64,000 nt of DNA, taken from Paraclostridium sordellii (GTDB lineage: Bacteria > Bacillota > Clostridia > Peptostreptococcales > Peptostreptococcaceae). A program made the translations under genes and the position numbers. Numbering within the stretch: position 1 is the first letter of the stretch; each line of letters starts with the position of its first letter. The DNA lies in contig NZ_LN679998.1 in assembly GCF_000953675.1 (NCBI RefSeq), positions 705,911-769,910 of the forward strand, read 5' to 3'. The notes below the pieces were generated by a model, which was not told the DNA's origin, did no database searches, and saw nothing but the letters and a program-made list of their open reading frames with translations. Of this stretch, positions 28,396-36,865 are shown in pieces.

Positions 28396-29940
28396 ATGGC
28401 AGGAAATACTAATAATGCTAAAAAATTAACATTAGTACCCCTAGTACTTATGATATTTACATCAGTATTCGGGTTTGCTAATATGCCAAGAGCCTTTTTC
28501 CTAATGGGATATGCAGCTATACCTTGGTATATATTAAGTGCAGTTTTATTCTTCATACCATATGCATTTATGATGGCTGAATACGGATCTGCATTTAAAA
28601 AAGAATCAGGTGGTATGTATTCTTGGATGGAAAAATCAGTTGGGCCTAAATATGCGTTCGTAGGAACATTTATGTGGTACGCATCTTATATTATTTGGAT
28701 GGTAAACGTTGCATCAACTTTATGGATACCGTTATCAAATGCTATAGTTGGATACGATGCTACATCAACTTGGTCTTTATTTGGATTAAGTTCAGTTCAA
28801 ACATTAGGTATCATAGGAGCATTATGGATAGTTTTAGTTACTTACGTATCTACTAAAGGTATAGAAAAGATAACAAAAGTGACATCTATAGGTGGTACTG
28901 CAGTTGCATTACTAAACTTAGTTTTATTAATTGGTGGAGTTGCTGTTGTAGCAATGAATAAAGGTGAATTTGCAGAGCCTATACATAATGTGGCTAAAGC
29001 ATTTACAAATTCTCCAAACCCAGCTTATCAAACTCCTGTAACTGTATTATCATTCTTAACATTTGCAATATTTGCATTTGGTGGATTAGAAGTTTTAGGT
29101 GGATTAGTTGACCAAACTGAAAATGCTGAAAAAACTTTCCCTAAAGGTCTTACTTTAGCGGCTATAGTAATATCTATAGGATATGCATTAGGTATATTTG
29201 CTTGTGGTATGTTTACTAACTGGAGTGATATACTATCAGGATCAAATGTAAACATGGCTAATGTTGCTTATGTATTAATGCAAAACTTAGGATATCAATT
29301 AGGTGTTGCATTTGGAGCTAGTGAAGCTACTTCATTAGTAATGGGTGCTTGGGTTGCTAGATTCGTTGGATTATCAATGTTCTTAGCATTATCAGGAGCA
29401 TTCTTCACATTAACATATTCTCCACTAAAAACTCTTATAGAGGGTGCACCAAAAGAAGTTTGGCCTGGAAAATTAGGAGAAATAAAAAATGGTATGCCTA
29501 TAAATGCTATGAAAGTTCAAGCTATAATAGTTATAGTTATGATACTTGTTGTATCATTTGGTGGTAAGAGTGCTGAGAAGTTCTTTGCCTTACTAGTTCT
29601 TATGACTAACGTTGCAATGACTATACCTTACTTATTCTTATCAAGTGCATTCCCTGCATTTAAAAAGAAACAATTAGAAGGTAAAGTAGATAAAGCTTTT
29701 GTAGTTTATAAAAGTGTTGGATTAGCAACAACTTTTGCTGTAATAATAGGTATATTAGTTGGATTTGCTAATGTATTTACTATAATAGAACCAACATTAT
29801 CTTCACCAGCAGGATTAACAGATACATTAACAATGATAGCTGGGCCAGTAGCATTTGGTTTAATAGGATTCTGGTTATATAGTAGATATGATAAAAAATA
29901 CGGAAGAAAATCAAACGATAACAATAAAAAAGCTAGTTAA
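28396..29940 (+). CDS. APC-superfamily amino-acid permease (glutamate/GABA antiporter type, YjeM-like)
   Basis: From ATG 28396 (AGAGGAGG upstream) the product is 514 aa with about 12 membrane segments. The start LTLVPLVLMIFTSVFGFANMPRAFFLMGY and the EYGSAFKKESGGMYSWMEK loop match the YjeM/GadC-like branch of APC transporters. FGGLEVLGGLVDQTENAEKTFPKG is a conserved central loop. The in-frame codons before 28396 lie in the leader hairpin region. Substrate cannot be read from sequence; aspartate/alanine exchange is a possibility given the aspartate decarboxylase gene nearby. Confidence 0.85.
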   Translation: MAGNTNNAKKLTLVPLVLMIFTSVFGFANMPRAFFLMGYAAIPWYILSAVLFFIPYAFMMAEYGSAFKKESGGMYSWMEKSVGPKYAFVGTFMWYASYIIWMVNVASTLWIPLSNAIVGYDATSTWSLFGLSSVQTLGIIGALWIVLVTYVSTKGIEKITKVTSIGGTAVALLNLVLLIGGVAVVAMNKGEFAEPIHNVAKAFTNSPNPAYQTPVTVLSFLTFAIFAFGGLEVLGGLVDQTENAEKTFPKGLTLAAIVISIGYALGIFACGMFTNWSDILSGSNVNMANVAYVLMQNLGYQLGVAFGASEATSLVMGAWVARFVGLSMFLALSGAFFTLTYSPLKTLIEGAPKEVWPGKLGEIKNGMPINAMKVQAIIVIVMILVVSFGGKSAEKFFALLVLMTNVAMTIPYLFLSSAFPAFKKKQLEGKVDKAFVVYKSVGLATTFAVIIGILVGFANVFTIIEPTLSSPAGLTDTLTMIAGPVAFGLIGFWLYSRYDKKYGRKSNDNNKKAS

Positions 29941-29961
29941 TATTAACTTAAATTAATAAAC

Positions 29962-29988
29962 ATACACCTATCATATTGATAGGTGTAT
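29962..29988 (+). terminator. Intrinsic terminator after the permease
   Basis: ATACACCTATCA and TGATAGGTGTAT form a perfect 12-bp stem with a TAT loop, followed by a mixed T-rich tail. Confidence 0.8.
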
Positions 29989-30122
29989 TTATTTATATAC
30001 AAAAATATACATATTTAAGACAAATAAGCATATTTTTATATATAAATAAACAAATATTTAGTATACTATAATAGTAACAAAGGCTTAATAGGAATTAGAC
30101 AAAAGGTATAGGAGGAATAATT

Positions 30123-30983
30123 TTGTTAAAGAAGTTATTAAATTTTATAAAGACAAATAAAGAGGAAAAGATAAATAAAGAAGAAATAGAGTTACATATT
30201 GAACAAGAAATCATTGAAGAGAAAGTTATAAAATCTGAAGAAATAATAATTCAAGAAGACATATCCAATGAACCTGAAGAACCTGAAAAAATAGAAACAA
30301 TCAAATCGATAAATCAAGTTGCAGAAGAAACGAAAGATGATAAAGAACAAAATGAAGAAGTACATATTCTAACAAAAGAAGAACAAGACTATATAAAACT
30401 TGTAAAAATACAAAGAGGTAAAAAAATAAAAGCAATAGATGTTTATACTAACGAAGAAATTATATTTGATACTCATAAAGAATGTAGTAAAAAATTAGGA
30501 GTACCAATTGATTACATAAAAGAAAATTTACAATATGGATATACAGATTACTATGGAGAAGCTGTTAAGTTTTTAAGCAAAAAATTAAGATTTGATATTA
30601 GTTCTAAAAAAATGGGAGATAAAAATATAAACGAGATATTTAATTTATTACATAATGAACTATGGAATAGTAATATGAGTGAGAGTAAAAGAGAAGAAAT
30701 TTTATCAAGCAATAAAATTGAACCAATATCTATGTATTATAAATTTAAAACTTTAGATGATGAATATGATGAATATTTTAAAATATATGGGAAGTTAATT
30801 AGACGTGGAGGAAAGAAAAAAATAGAGCTTATAGATAAAAAGCATGAAGTTATAGATGTATTTAAATCTATAGATGATTGTGCAAAATTCTTTGAAAAAG
30901 ATAAATCAGAAATCATTTATAGGTTAAAAATTGGAGATTGTAAGGTAGGAAGATATGAAATTAAATATAGCTTAAGAAGATAA
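30123..30983 (+). CDS. Protein with two NUMOD1-like DNA-binding repeats, no nuclease domain
   Basis: The 286-aa product begins with a helix and a long Glu/Lys-rich region (residues 10-90). Two related modules follow. One lies at about 100-153 (KIKAIDVYTNEEIIFDTHKECSKKLGVPIDYI), the other at about 231-283 (KIELIDKKHEVIDVFKSIDDCAKFFEKDKSEI). Each reads strand-turn-strand then a helix-turn-helix, the pattern of NUMOD1 modules usually fused to homing endonucleases. No HNH or GIY-YIG motif is present. The start is TTG after TAGGAGGAA. DNA binding is inference and the role is unknown. Confidence 0.7.
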   Translation: MLKKLLNFIKTNKEEKINKEEIELHIEQEIIEEKVIKSEEIIIQEDISNEPEEPEKIETIKSINQVAEETKDDKEQNEEVHILTKEEQDYIKLVKIQRGKKIKAIDVYTNEEIIFDTHKECSKKLGVPIDYIKENLQYGYTDYYGEAVKFLSKKLRFDISSKKMGDKNINEIFNLLHNELWNSNMSESKREEILSSNKIEPISMYYKFKTLDDEYDEYFKIYGKLIRRGGKKKIELIDKKHEVIDVFKSIDDCAKFFEKDKSEIIYRLKIGDCKVGRYEIKYSLRR

Positions 30984-30993
30984 TTCTATATTG

Positions 30994-31020
30994 AAAAGGG
31001 ACTAATTAATTAGTCCCTTT
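30994..31020. terminator. Terminator between the NUMOD1-like gene and aspD (convergent)
   Basis: AAAGGGACTAATTAATTAGTCCCTTT is a perfect palindrome with A and T flanks; a TTTTT follows 7 nt later on the plus strand. Confidence 0.8.
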
Positions 31021-31045
31021 AGTGTTTTTATATTATAATTAAAAT

Positions 31046-32668
31046 TTATTTATCTTTTCTCCATGTATATACATAGTAGCTTAATACTTCTTTAATAGAA
31101 TTACCTATGAATGTATAGCATTCATCATCTAAATTTGCTAATGAAACCCTTACAGACCATTCTGGACCATAGAAACCATGTCCACTTAGTAAAACTATAG
31201 AGTAATTATTTGCTAATTTAAATAGCACATCTGCAGGTTTATAATTAGTTTTTATAAAATCAGCAAATTCAACCCCATAAGTATTTGTTGCCCATTCCAT
31301 AATATCAAATATCACATAGTATGAAGCATCATGTATATCTTTTTTTATTTTTACTCCTAAAGCATCATAAAATAATTTTTGTCTACGTTTACAAATAGAC
31401 ATATTTACTTTTTTATAAGAATTTTCTTTATCTATTAATGCAAATGCAGAGAAAAATGACATTTGAACTTGTTGAGGAGTAGATAATCCGGCTGTGTGAT
31501 TAAGTGCAACTAATCTACTATCTGCAACTATTCTATCCATAAAAGATATTTTATCAGGATTTAAACTCATATCGCTGTAACGTTTATTTACAGATGCTTT
31601 TAAATCAGATGGTAATTCATTTATAAGCTTATCAAATACATTATATTCGTGAAGAGCTAAAGTACCTAATCTCCATCCAGTTACACCAAAGTATTTAGAG
31701 AAAGAATAAGCACCTATTGTGTTATAAGGTAGGTTTGCCATTATAGATTTAAACCCATTAACAAAAGTACCGTAAACATCGTCTGAAATAATCATTAAAT
31801 CAGGATGACTATTTTTTACTACGTCTATTAAATTTTTACAACTATTTTCATCCATAGCTATAGAAGCGGGATTGTTAGGATTAACTAAAAATAATGCTTT
31901 TATAGACTTATCAGTAAGTTTTTCTAGTTCTTTTTTAGAATATTGCCAAGTATGACAGTTATTTTCATCAACTTCATCTGCATTTATAAAAACAACATCA
32001 AAATCATATCTTGGTAAATGAGGTATTTCCAAGTAAGGTGTAAATATAGGAGTAATAATAGCTATTTTATCACCTTTTCTTAATAATTCATTAGCCATTA
32101 AAGAGTCAAAGACATAACACATAGCGGCAGTTGCGCCTTCTACAGCGAATATACTTAAAGGACCACCCTTTTTAGTATCATATTTCATTTCTTGAATTAA
32201 ATATTTTGTTACGATTTCTTCTATATGAACAAGTATTCTATCAGGAGAAGGATAGTTATCTCCAATTATTCCATCTGCTAGTTCAAAAACCCAAGAATCA
32301 GGATCAAAATCAAAATTTTCTATACCGTAATCTACTATGTCTTTGGCTAAATTTGCTCCAGGCATATTAATATTTTCATAAATATATTTATAGAAACGAG
32401 TAGCTATGCCTTCTTTTTTAGGCATTCCAGCTAAGTCACCTTCATTCCATGTTCTTCTAGTCTCACTAACTGCAAACTGTCCAAATGTAAAAAAAGCTTC
32501 ACGAGGTGTTGCAGCTGTCCAGTTTGGATTACCACGTCCGGCATCAAGAACTCTTCTTCCACTTTCCATAGCTCTAAATTTAGCCAACTTTATTAACATA
32601 TCTTTAAATTCAAATGGGCTAATTTTTCCATACATATCATTGATTTCCTTAAAGTTGTACCTACGCAT
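31046..32668 (-). CDS. aspD: Aspartate 4-decarboxylase / aspartate aminotransferase
   Basis: This PLP enzyme converts L-aspartate to L-alanine and CO2, with side transaminase activity. The 540-aa product is much longer than ordinary aminotransferases, as in AspD. It shows RVLDAGRGNPNW near residue 45, VEGATAAMCYVFDSL, NPNNPAS, the aspartate in ISDDVYGTF and the PLP lysine in SFSKYFGVTGWRLG. ATG 32668 has GAGGAG 9 nt upstream on the minus strand; a TTG at 32695 adds nine residues without support. Consuming a proton per turn, it can yield energy when paired with an Asp/Ala exchanger. Confidence 0.92.
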   Translation of the reverse strand: MRRYNFKEINDMYGKISPFEFKDMLIKLAKFRAMESGRRVLDAGRGNPNWTAATPREAFFTFGQFAVSETRRTWNEGDLAGMPKKEGIATRFYKYIYENINMPGANLAKDIVDYGIENFDFDPDSWVFELADGIIGDNYPSPDRILVHIEEIVTKYLIQEMKYDTKKGGPLSIFAVEGATAAMCYVFDSLMANELLRKGDKIAIITPIFTPYLEIPHLPRYDFDVVFINADEVDENNCHTWQYSKKELEKLTDKSIKALFLVNPNNPASIAMDENSCKNLIDVVKNSHPDLMIISDDVYGTFVNGFKSIMANLPYNTIGAYSFSKYFGVTGWRLGTLALHEYNVFDKLINELPSDLKASVNKRYSDMSLNPDKISFMDRIVADSRLVALNHTAGLSTPQQVQMSFFSAFALIDKENSYKKVNMSICKRRQKLFYDALGVKIKKDIHDASYYVIFDIMEWATNTYGVEFADFIKTNYKPADVLFKLANNYSIVLLSGHGFYGPEWSVRVSLANLDDECYTFIGNSIKEVLSYYVYTWRKDK

Positions 32669-32987
32669 ATATACACACTCCTCTGTTATTTGCAATTAAA
32701 GTATATAAAACAACAAAATACAAAAATTTTTATTAAATTTATATACATAATATTATAATAAAAATTATGAAAAATAAACCCTAATTTAAATGTATAGAAA
32801 ATTTAATAAAGTTTAAATTTAATAAAACTAATAAAAATAAAGTTAAAATAAGGTTTGACTTTAAAAATATATGATTTAAATAAAATGTCTAAAAAAAATA
32901 TGAAAATATAAAAGGGAATCGTTAGAAAAAAATAGAAAATTTAATAATATAATTATTTTTTAATTTGTTTTAGAAGTGGGGGGTATA
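32669..32987. other. AT-rich divergent intergenic region
   Basis: This 319-bp spacer separates divergent aspD and a histidine kinase gene. It must hold both promoters. A TTGACT (32855-32860) is the best -35-like hexamer facing the kinase, but no well-spaced -10 stands out. On the minus strand a TATACT lies about 40 nt before aspD with a poor -35. No RNA structure or open frame is seen. Confidence 0.5.
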
Positions 32988-34133
32988 ATGAAATCTAAAG
33001 TTTTAAAAATGGATATGGTAGAATATTTACCTATTCCATATATATTTGGAGAATTAGAAAAAAGCATTGGTGGGATTGAGTTTTTTTTGGTAAAAGGAAT
33101 CAACGATGTTTATACAGATAAATTTAATATAGAAGAAAGTGAGATAGTAGATAAAGATATAAGTGAAATTTTAGAGTTAAATAATTATGAAGAGTTTTTA
33201 AAGTGTGTAAAGGAAGAAAAAATTAAACAAATAGAATTTAAAGAGTTTAACGTAGGATATGAGTTGATACCCAGAAAGGTATCAGAAAATGAATATGTAA
33301 TTTGGTTTATAGATATAACTAAAGAATTAAATTATGAAGAATCCAATAAAATAAAATCAGAATTTTTTGCAAACCTATCTCATGAATTAAGAACTCCATT
33401 GAACCTTATATTTAGCTCGCTACAAATTTTAGAGTTAAAAATAAAAAATGCAAATTTTAAAGAAGAGAAATCTATATCCAAATATTTAAATATGGCAAAT
33501 CAAAACACATATAGATTATTAAAGTTAGTAAATAATATAATTGATTCCAATAAGATAACCTCAGGATATTTTGATTATAGTCCTCAAAATTATGATATTA
33601 TATATTTTATAGAAGGTATATGTCAATCTGTTGTAGACTTTGCAAAACAAAAAAATATAGATATTGTATTTGATACATATATAGAGGAAAAAGTGGTATG
33701 TTTTGACCTTGATAAAATGGAGCGTATAATTCTTAATATTTTATCTAATGCTATAAAATTTAGTAAAGATGGTGGAGTAATTAAAATTGACATTGAAGAA
33801 AATGATGATAATATAGAAATTAAAATTTCAGATAACGGAATAGGTATACCAAAGAATAAGTTAAACTCTATATTTGATAGATTTAAGCAAGTTGATGGTA
33901 ATACAATAAGAAAAGGTGAAGGTAGCGGAATAGGATTATATCTAGTTAAATGTCTAGTTGATATGCATGGAGGAAGCATATTTGTAGACAGTGAAGTTGG
34001 AATTGGAACGATATTTAATATACAAATACCAAATAAAATTATTGATGAATGTGAATATACGATAACAGAAAAAAATCTGCAAAATTCTTATATAGAGAAA
34101 ATAAAAGTAGAATTTTCAGATATATATGCATAA
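32988..34133 (+). CDS. Soluble orphan sensor histidine kinase A
   Basis: The 381-aa protein has no membrane segment. Residues 1-115 look like a degenerate PAS-type sensor. HisKA follows, with the phospho-acceptor His132 in FANLSHELRTPLN, then the ATPase domain: N box NILSNAIKFS, G1 DNGIGIPKNK, F box FDRFKQVDG, G2 GEGSGIGLYLVK. The C-terminus ends in a tail VEFSDIYA shared with the next gene. ATG 32988 lies 4 nt after GGGGGGT; a GTG at 32976 overlaps that site. No response regulator gene is adjacent, so the target (possibly Spo0A) is unknown. Confidence 0.88.
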   Translation: MKSKVLKMDMVEYLPIPYIFGELEKSIGGIEFFLVKGINDVYTDKFNIEESEIVDKDISEILELNNYEEFLKCVKEEKIKQIEFKEFNVGYELIPRKVSENEYVIWFIDITKELNYEESNKIKSEFFANLSHELRTPLNLIFSSLQILELKIKNANFKEEKSISKYLNMANQNTYRLLKLVNNIIDSNKITSGYFDYSPQNYDIIYFIEGICQSVVDFAKQKNIDIVFDTYIEEKVVCFDLDKMERIILNILSNAIKFSKDGGVIKIDIEENDDNIEIKISDNGIGIPKNKLNSIFDRFKQVDGNTIRKGEGSGIGLYLVKCLVDMHGGSIFVDSEVGIGTIFNIQIPNKIIDECEYTITEKNLQNSYIEKIKVEFSDIYA

Positions 34134-34138
34134 ATATT

Positions 34139-34170
34139 AATCTCGATTACAAATTGTAATCGAGATTTTT
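34139..34170 (+). terminator. Intrinsic terminator after kinase A
   Basis: AATCTCGATTAC and GTAATCGAGATT form a 12-bp stem, followed by TTT. An extended -10 (TGCTATAAT, 34180-34188) for the next kinase comes right after. Confidence 0.88.
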
Positions 34171-34229
34171 GTATTTATTTGCTATAATTAATAATATAAA
34201 AATCGGTATATAGATTAAGGGGGATAAAC

Positions 34230-36098
34230 TTGGACTTTAACAAACACTCAGAAGTTTTAGAGGTATGCCCTATACCATGTGTGTGGGGAAAACGCATGAC
34301 AGATTTTAGAGATAAAAAATCAAGGTATATAATTGAAGGGGGAAATAAACTATTAATTGAAAAGTTAGGGGTAAATAGTGATAAGGAAATAATAGGGAAA
34401 AGTGTATCTGAGGTTTTAGGAATATCTAGAAATGAGATTAATTCATTTTCAAGAATTGATGAAAATAAACAAATGAAGTATCAATATGTATGTAATTTAA
34501 GAGACATATATAAGGTAACTTTAAGTATGTGTGAAGATGATAAGTTTTTTATTTGGTTTGAATCGTATCATATAAACAACAATTATAGCTTAGCCATACA
34601 AAATAATTTAAAAGCTATGATATGGATAAAAGATGTAAATGGAAGATATATAAAAGTTAATAGGAATTTTGAAGAAATAACGGGATTAGAAGATATAGAT
34701 ATAATAGGTAAAAAAAATTCTCAGCTTAATATAGGAAATACTTTTGAGTATATGGAAGAATATGAAAAACTTGTACTTGAAAAAAAAGAACATGTTATTG
34801 AAAAAACAATTTTTGAAGATGATGAATGGATAAGTGTATTTATTCATCCTATGTATGACAATGAAAGAAATATTATAGGCACTTATGGTTTTAAAATTTA
34901 TGATTATGTTAATTCAAAAACTCCAATAGGTATAGAAAATAGAAATAAGATGTTAGAAATTATAGTGGATAACTTACCAATTCCTATATTCTATAAAGAC
35001 AAACATGGAGTTTACTTGTATTGTAATGAAGCTTTTGATGAATTAATAGAACTAGATAGAGATAATATAATAGGTAAAAAAGATTATGATTTAAATATAG
35101 ATGAAGAAAGAGTTAAAATGTATAAAGATGCCGATAATAAAGTAATAAAACACAAGGTAACTACTGTAAATGAACTTTATGTAGAAAGAAAATCAGGGGA
35201 TAAATACATAGAGATAACGAAAGTTCCTTTATGGGATTATAGAAAAAAAGTTATAGGAGTAATCGGAATTGTAATTGATTTAACACAGAAAAAAGCAACT
35301 GAAATAGAACTTGAAAAGCTGAGGCTAGACTTTTTCTCAAACTTAACTCATGAATTTAGAACTCCTCTAAATTTAATATTTTCTTCAGTACAATTAATTG
35401 ATCAAAGCATCTCTAATATAAAAAAAGGAGATGTAAATGTATTAATAAGATACCTAAGAATAATAGAACAAAATGGTATGAGACTTTTAAAATTAGTAAA
35501 TAATTTAATTGACTCAACTAGAATAGACTCGGGATGTTTAGATTATAACCCACAAAATAAAGATATAGTTGCTTTTGTAGAAAATATTTGTGAGTCTGTT
35601 GTTGAGTTTAGTCATTCTCAAAACATTGATTTAATATTTGATACAGACCAAGAAGAGAAAATAATTTCTTTTGATAGTGATAAAATGGAAAGAATAGTTT
35701 TGAATTTACTATCTAATGCAATAAAATACAATAAAGAAAACGGAAGAATTGATGTTGGAATTAAATGTAATGAAGATTATATAGATATAAATGTAAGGGA
35801 TACAGGGGTTGGAATACCAAGTGATAAGATAGGAGATGTTTTTGAAAAATTCAAACAAGTAGACAATAGACTTACAAAAATAAGTGAAGGCAGTGGTATA
35901 GGGTTATCAATAGTTAAATCTTTAGTAGCACTTCATAATGGGATGGTAGATGTTAGTAGCAAAGTTGGAGTAGGAACGGAATTTAAAGTTAAAATACCTA
36001 ATAAGGTGCAAGGGTTTGAAGGCAATAAATATCTTATAAGAAACGAGTCTATAAATATGAATAAAAAAATACAAATAGAATTTTCTGATATATATTAA
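34230..36098 (+). CDS. Soluble orphan PAS-PAS-PAS sensor histidine kinase B
   Basis: The 622-aa protein is a paralogue of the preceding kinase with extra sensor modules. A degenerate PAS-like domain (1-115, sharing the PIP-start with kinase A) is followed by two PAS domains at about 118-228 and 242-352. HisKA has His374 in FSNLTHEFRTPLN, and the ATPase boxes are NLLSNAIKYN, DTGVGIPSDK, FEKFKQVD and GSGIGLSIVK. It ends in IEFSDIY, almost the same tail as kinase A. TTG start with AAGGGGG 8 nt upstream. No transmembrane helix and no response regulator nearby; it could feed a phosphorelay. Confidence 0.88.
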   Translation: MDFNKHSEVLEVCPIPCVWGKRMTDFRDKKSRYIIEGGNKLLIEKLGVNSDKEIIGKSVSEVLGISRNEINSFSRIDENKQMKYQYVCNLRDIYKVTLSMCEDDKFFIWFESYHINNNYSLAIQNNLKAMIWIKDVNGRYIKVNRNFEEITGLEDIDIIGKKNSQLNIGNTFEYMEEYEKLVLEKKEHVIEKTIFEDDEWISVFIHPMYDNERNIIGTYGFKIYDYVNSKTPIGIENRNKMLEIIVDNLPIPIFYKDKHGVYLYCNEAFDELIELDRDNIIGKKDYDLNIDEERVKMYKDADNKVIKHKVTTVNELYVERKSGDKYIEITKVPLWDYRKKVIGVIGIVIDLTQKKATEIELEKLRLDFFSNLTHEFRTPLNLIFSSVQLIDQSISNIKKGDVNVLIRYLRIIEQNGMRLLKLVNNLIDSTRIDSGCLDYNPQNKDIVAFVENICESVVEFSHSQNIDLIFDTDQEEKIISFDSDKMERIVLNLLSNAIKYNKENGRIDVGIKCNEDYIDINVRDTGVGIPSDKIGDVFEKFKQVDNRLTKISEGSGIGLSIVKSLVALHNGMVDVSSKVGVGTEFKVKIPNKVQGFEGNKYLIRNESINMNKKIQIEFSDIY

Positions 36099-36100
36099 AG

Positions 36101-36132
36101 TTATAGCTCCTCATTTGAGGAGCTATAATTTT
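36101..36132. terminator. Bidirectional terminator after kinase B
   Basis: TTATAGCTCCTC and GAGGAGCTATAA form a perfect 12-bp stem with an ATTT loop. It overlaps the stop codon end of the convergent minus-strand gene (36123). Confidence 0.88.
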
Positions 36133-36671
36133 AATTGTAGCAACATATATAAATTATAAAGAATTAAGTTTATAGAAATAAATTTTAAAATTCTATAGAC
36201 GTGTTTTTCGCCTTTAGAGCTAGTTTTAAGTCTTGATAATTTCAGGTTAAAACCTAAAGGAAAAAATAAATCCACGCCTTCATAAGTAAAGGCATCTAAA
36301 ATTATATGAGAAACATAACCAGAAAATATGCCATATGAAGCACATATTAGTATAATATTATTTTCGCCTATTAAGATAATTATTTTTAAAATTTCAGCTA
36401 ATATTATCAAGAATAAAAGACTATGAGTAAAACCTCTATGTTTACATCTTTTGGAAATGAACTTAGATAAGTAAGGCCATTTCTTACTTATATATGATTT
36501 TCTAGTATCTAGGTCAGGAAGAAGCGCTCCTAAATTAGCACATCCAAAACAAATTGAAAAAAGTATTAATTTATATAAAATACTATAATTTTCTAAATAT
36601 AAACTAGCAAATGAAGAAAAAGTTAAAGCGGTAAGTAAGTATCCTCCAGATGAATGTGTTTCTTTAGTCAT
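36123..36671 (-). CDS. YdjM-type membrane-bound metal-dependent hydrolase family protein
   Basis: The 182-aa product has the family signature residues: THSSGGYL at the start, GALLPDLDTRKS near residue 50, HRGFTHSLLF near 77 and a GYVSHIILDAFTYEGVDLFFP stretch near 118. These His/Asp clusters are the proposed metal site, between four or so membrane helices. E. coli YdjM is in the same family and is SOS-induced. Enzymatic activity has not been shown for the family to my knowledge. GAAAGGG precedes the ATG on the minus strand. Confidence 0.85.
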   Translation of the reverse strand: MTKETHSSGGYLLTALTFSSFASLYLENYSILYKLILFSICFGCANLGALLPDLDTRKSYISKKWPYLSKFISKRCKHRGFTHSLLFLIILAEILKIIILIGENNIILICASYGIFSGYVSHIILDAFTYEGVDLFFPLGFNLKLSRLKTSSKGEKHVYRILKFISINLILYNLYMLLQLKL

Positions 36672-36793
36672 TAAAATACCCTTTCTAATCTTGGTTATTT
36701 AAATTTTATTATATATTAAAAAAAGTAAATATGGAATCGAACATGGATAAATTGCAAAAAATAGTTCAAAATTAAAATAAATTTATTTTACAC

Positions 36794-36833
36794 ATTGTAT
36801 ACAATTTAAAAAAGTTAGATTTAGTAGTATAAT
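36794..36833 (+). promoter_or_regulatory. ClC gene promoter with 12-bp palindromic operator-like site
   Basis: ATTGTATACAAT (36794-36805) is a perfect palindrome resembling GntR-family operators. It abuts TTTAAA (36805-36810), which is 17 bp from TATAAT (36828-36833). The regulator is unknown. Confidence 0.5.
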
Positions 36834-36865
36834 AGATAGGTACTATAAAAAAAGGAGGACTCTAG

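Noticed and set aside
32930-32987. Sigma-H type promoter before the first histidine kinase
   Set aside because: An AGGGAAT-like stretch is present, but the matching -10 element is poor; not enough to call.
33623-33979. 118-aa reverse-strand frame in the first histidine kinase
   Set aside because: Antisense shadow of the conserved ATPase domain, no ribosome site.
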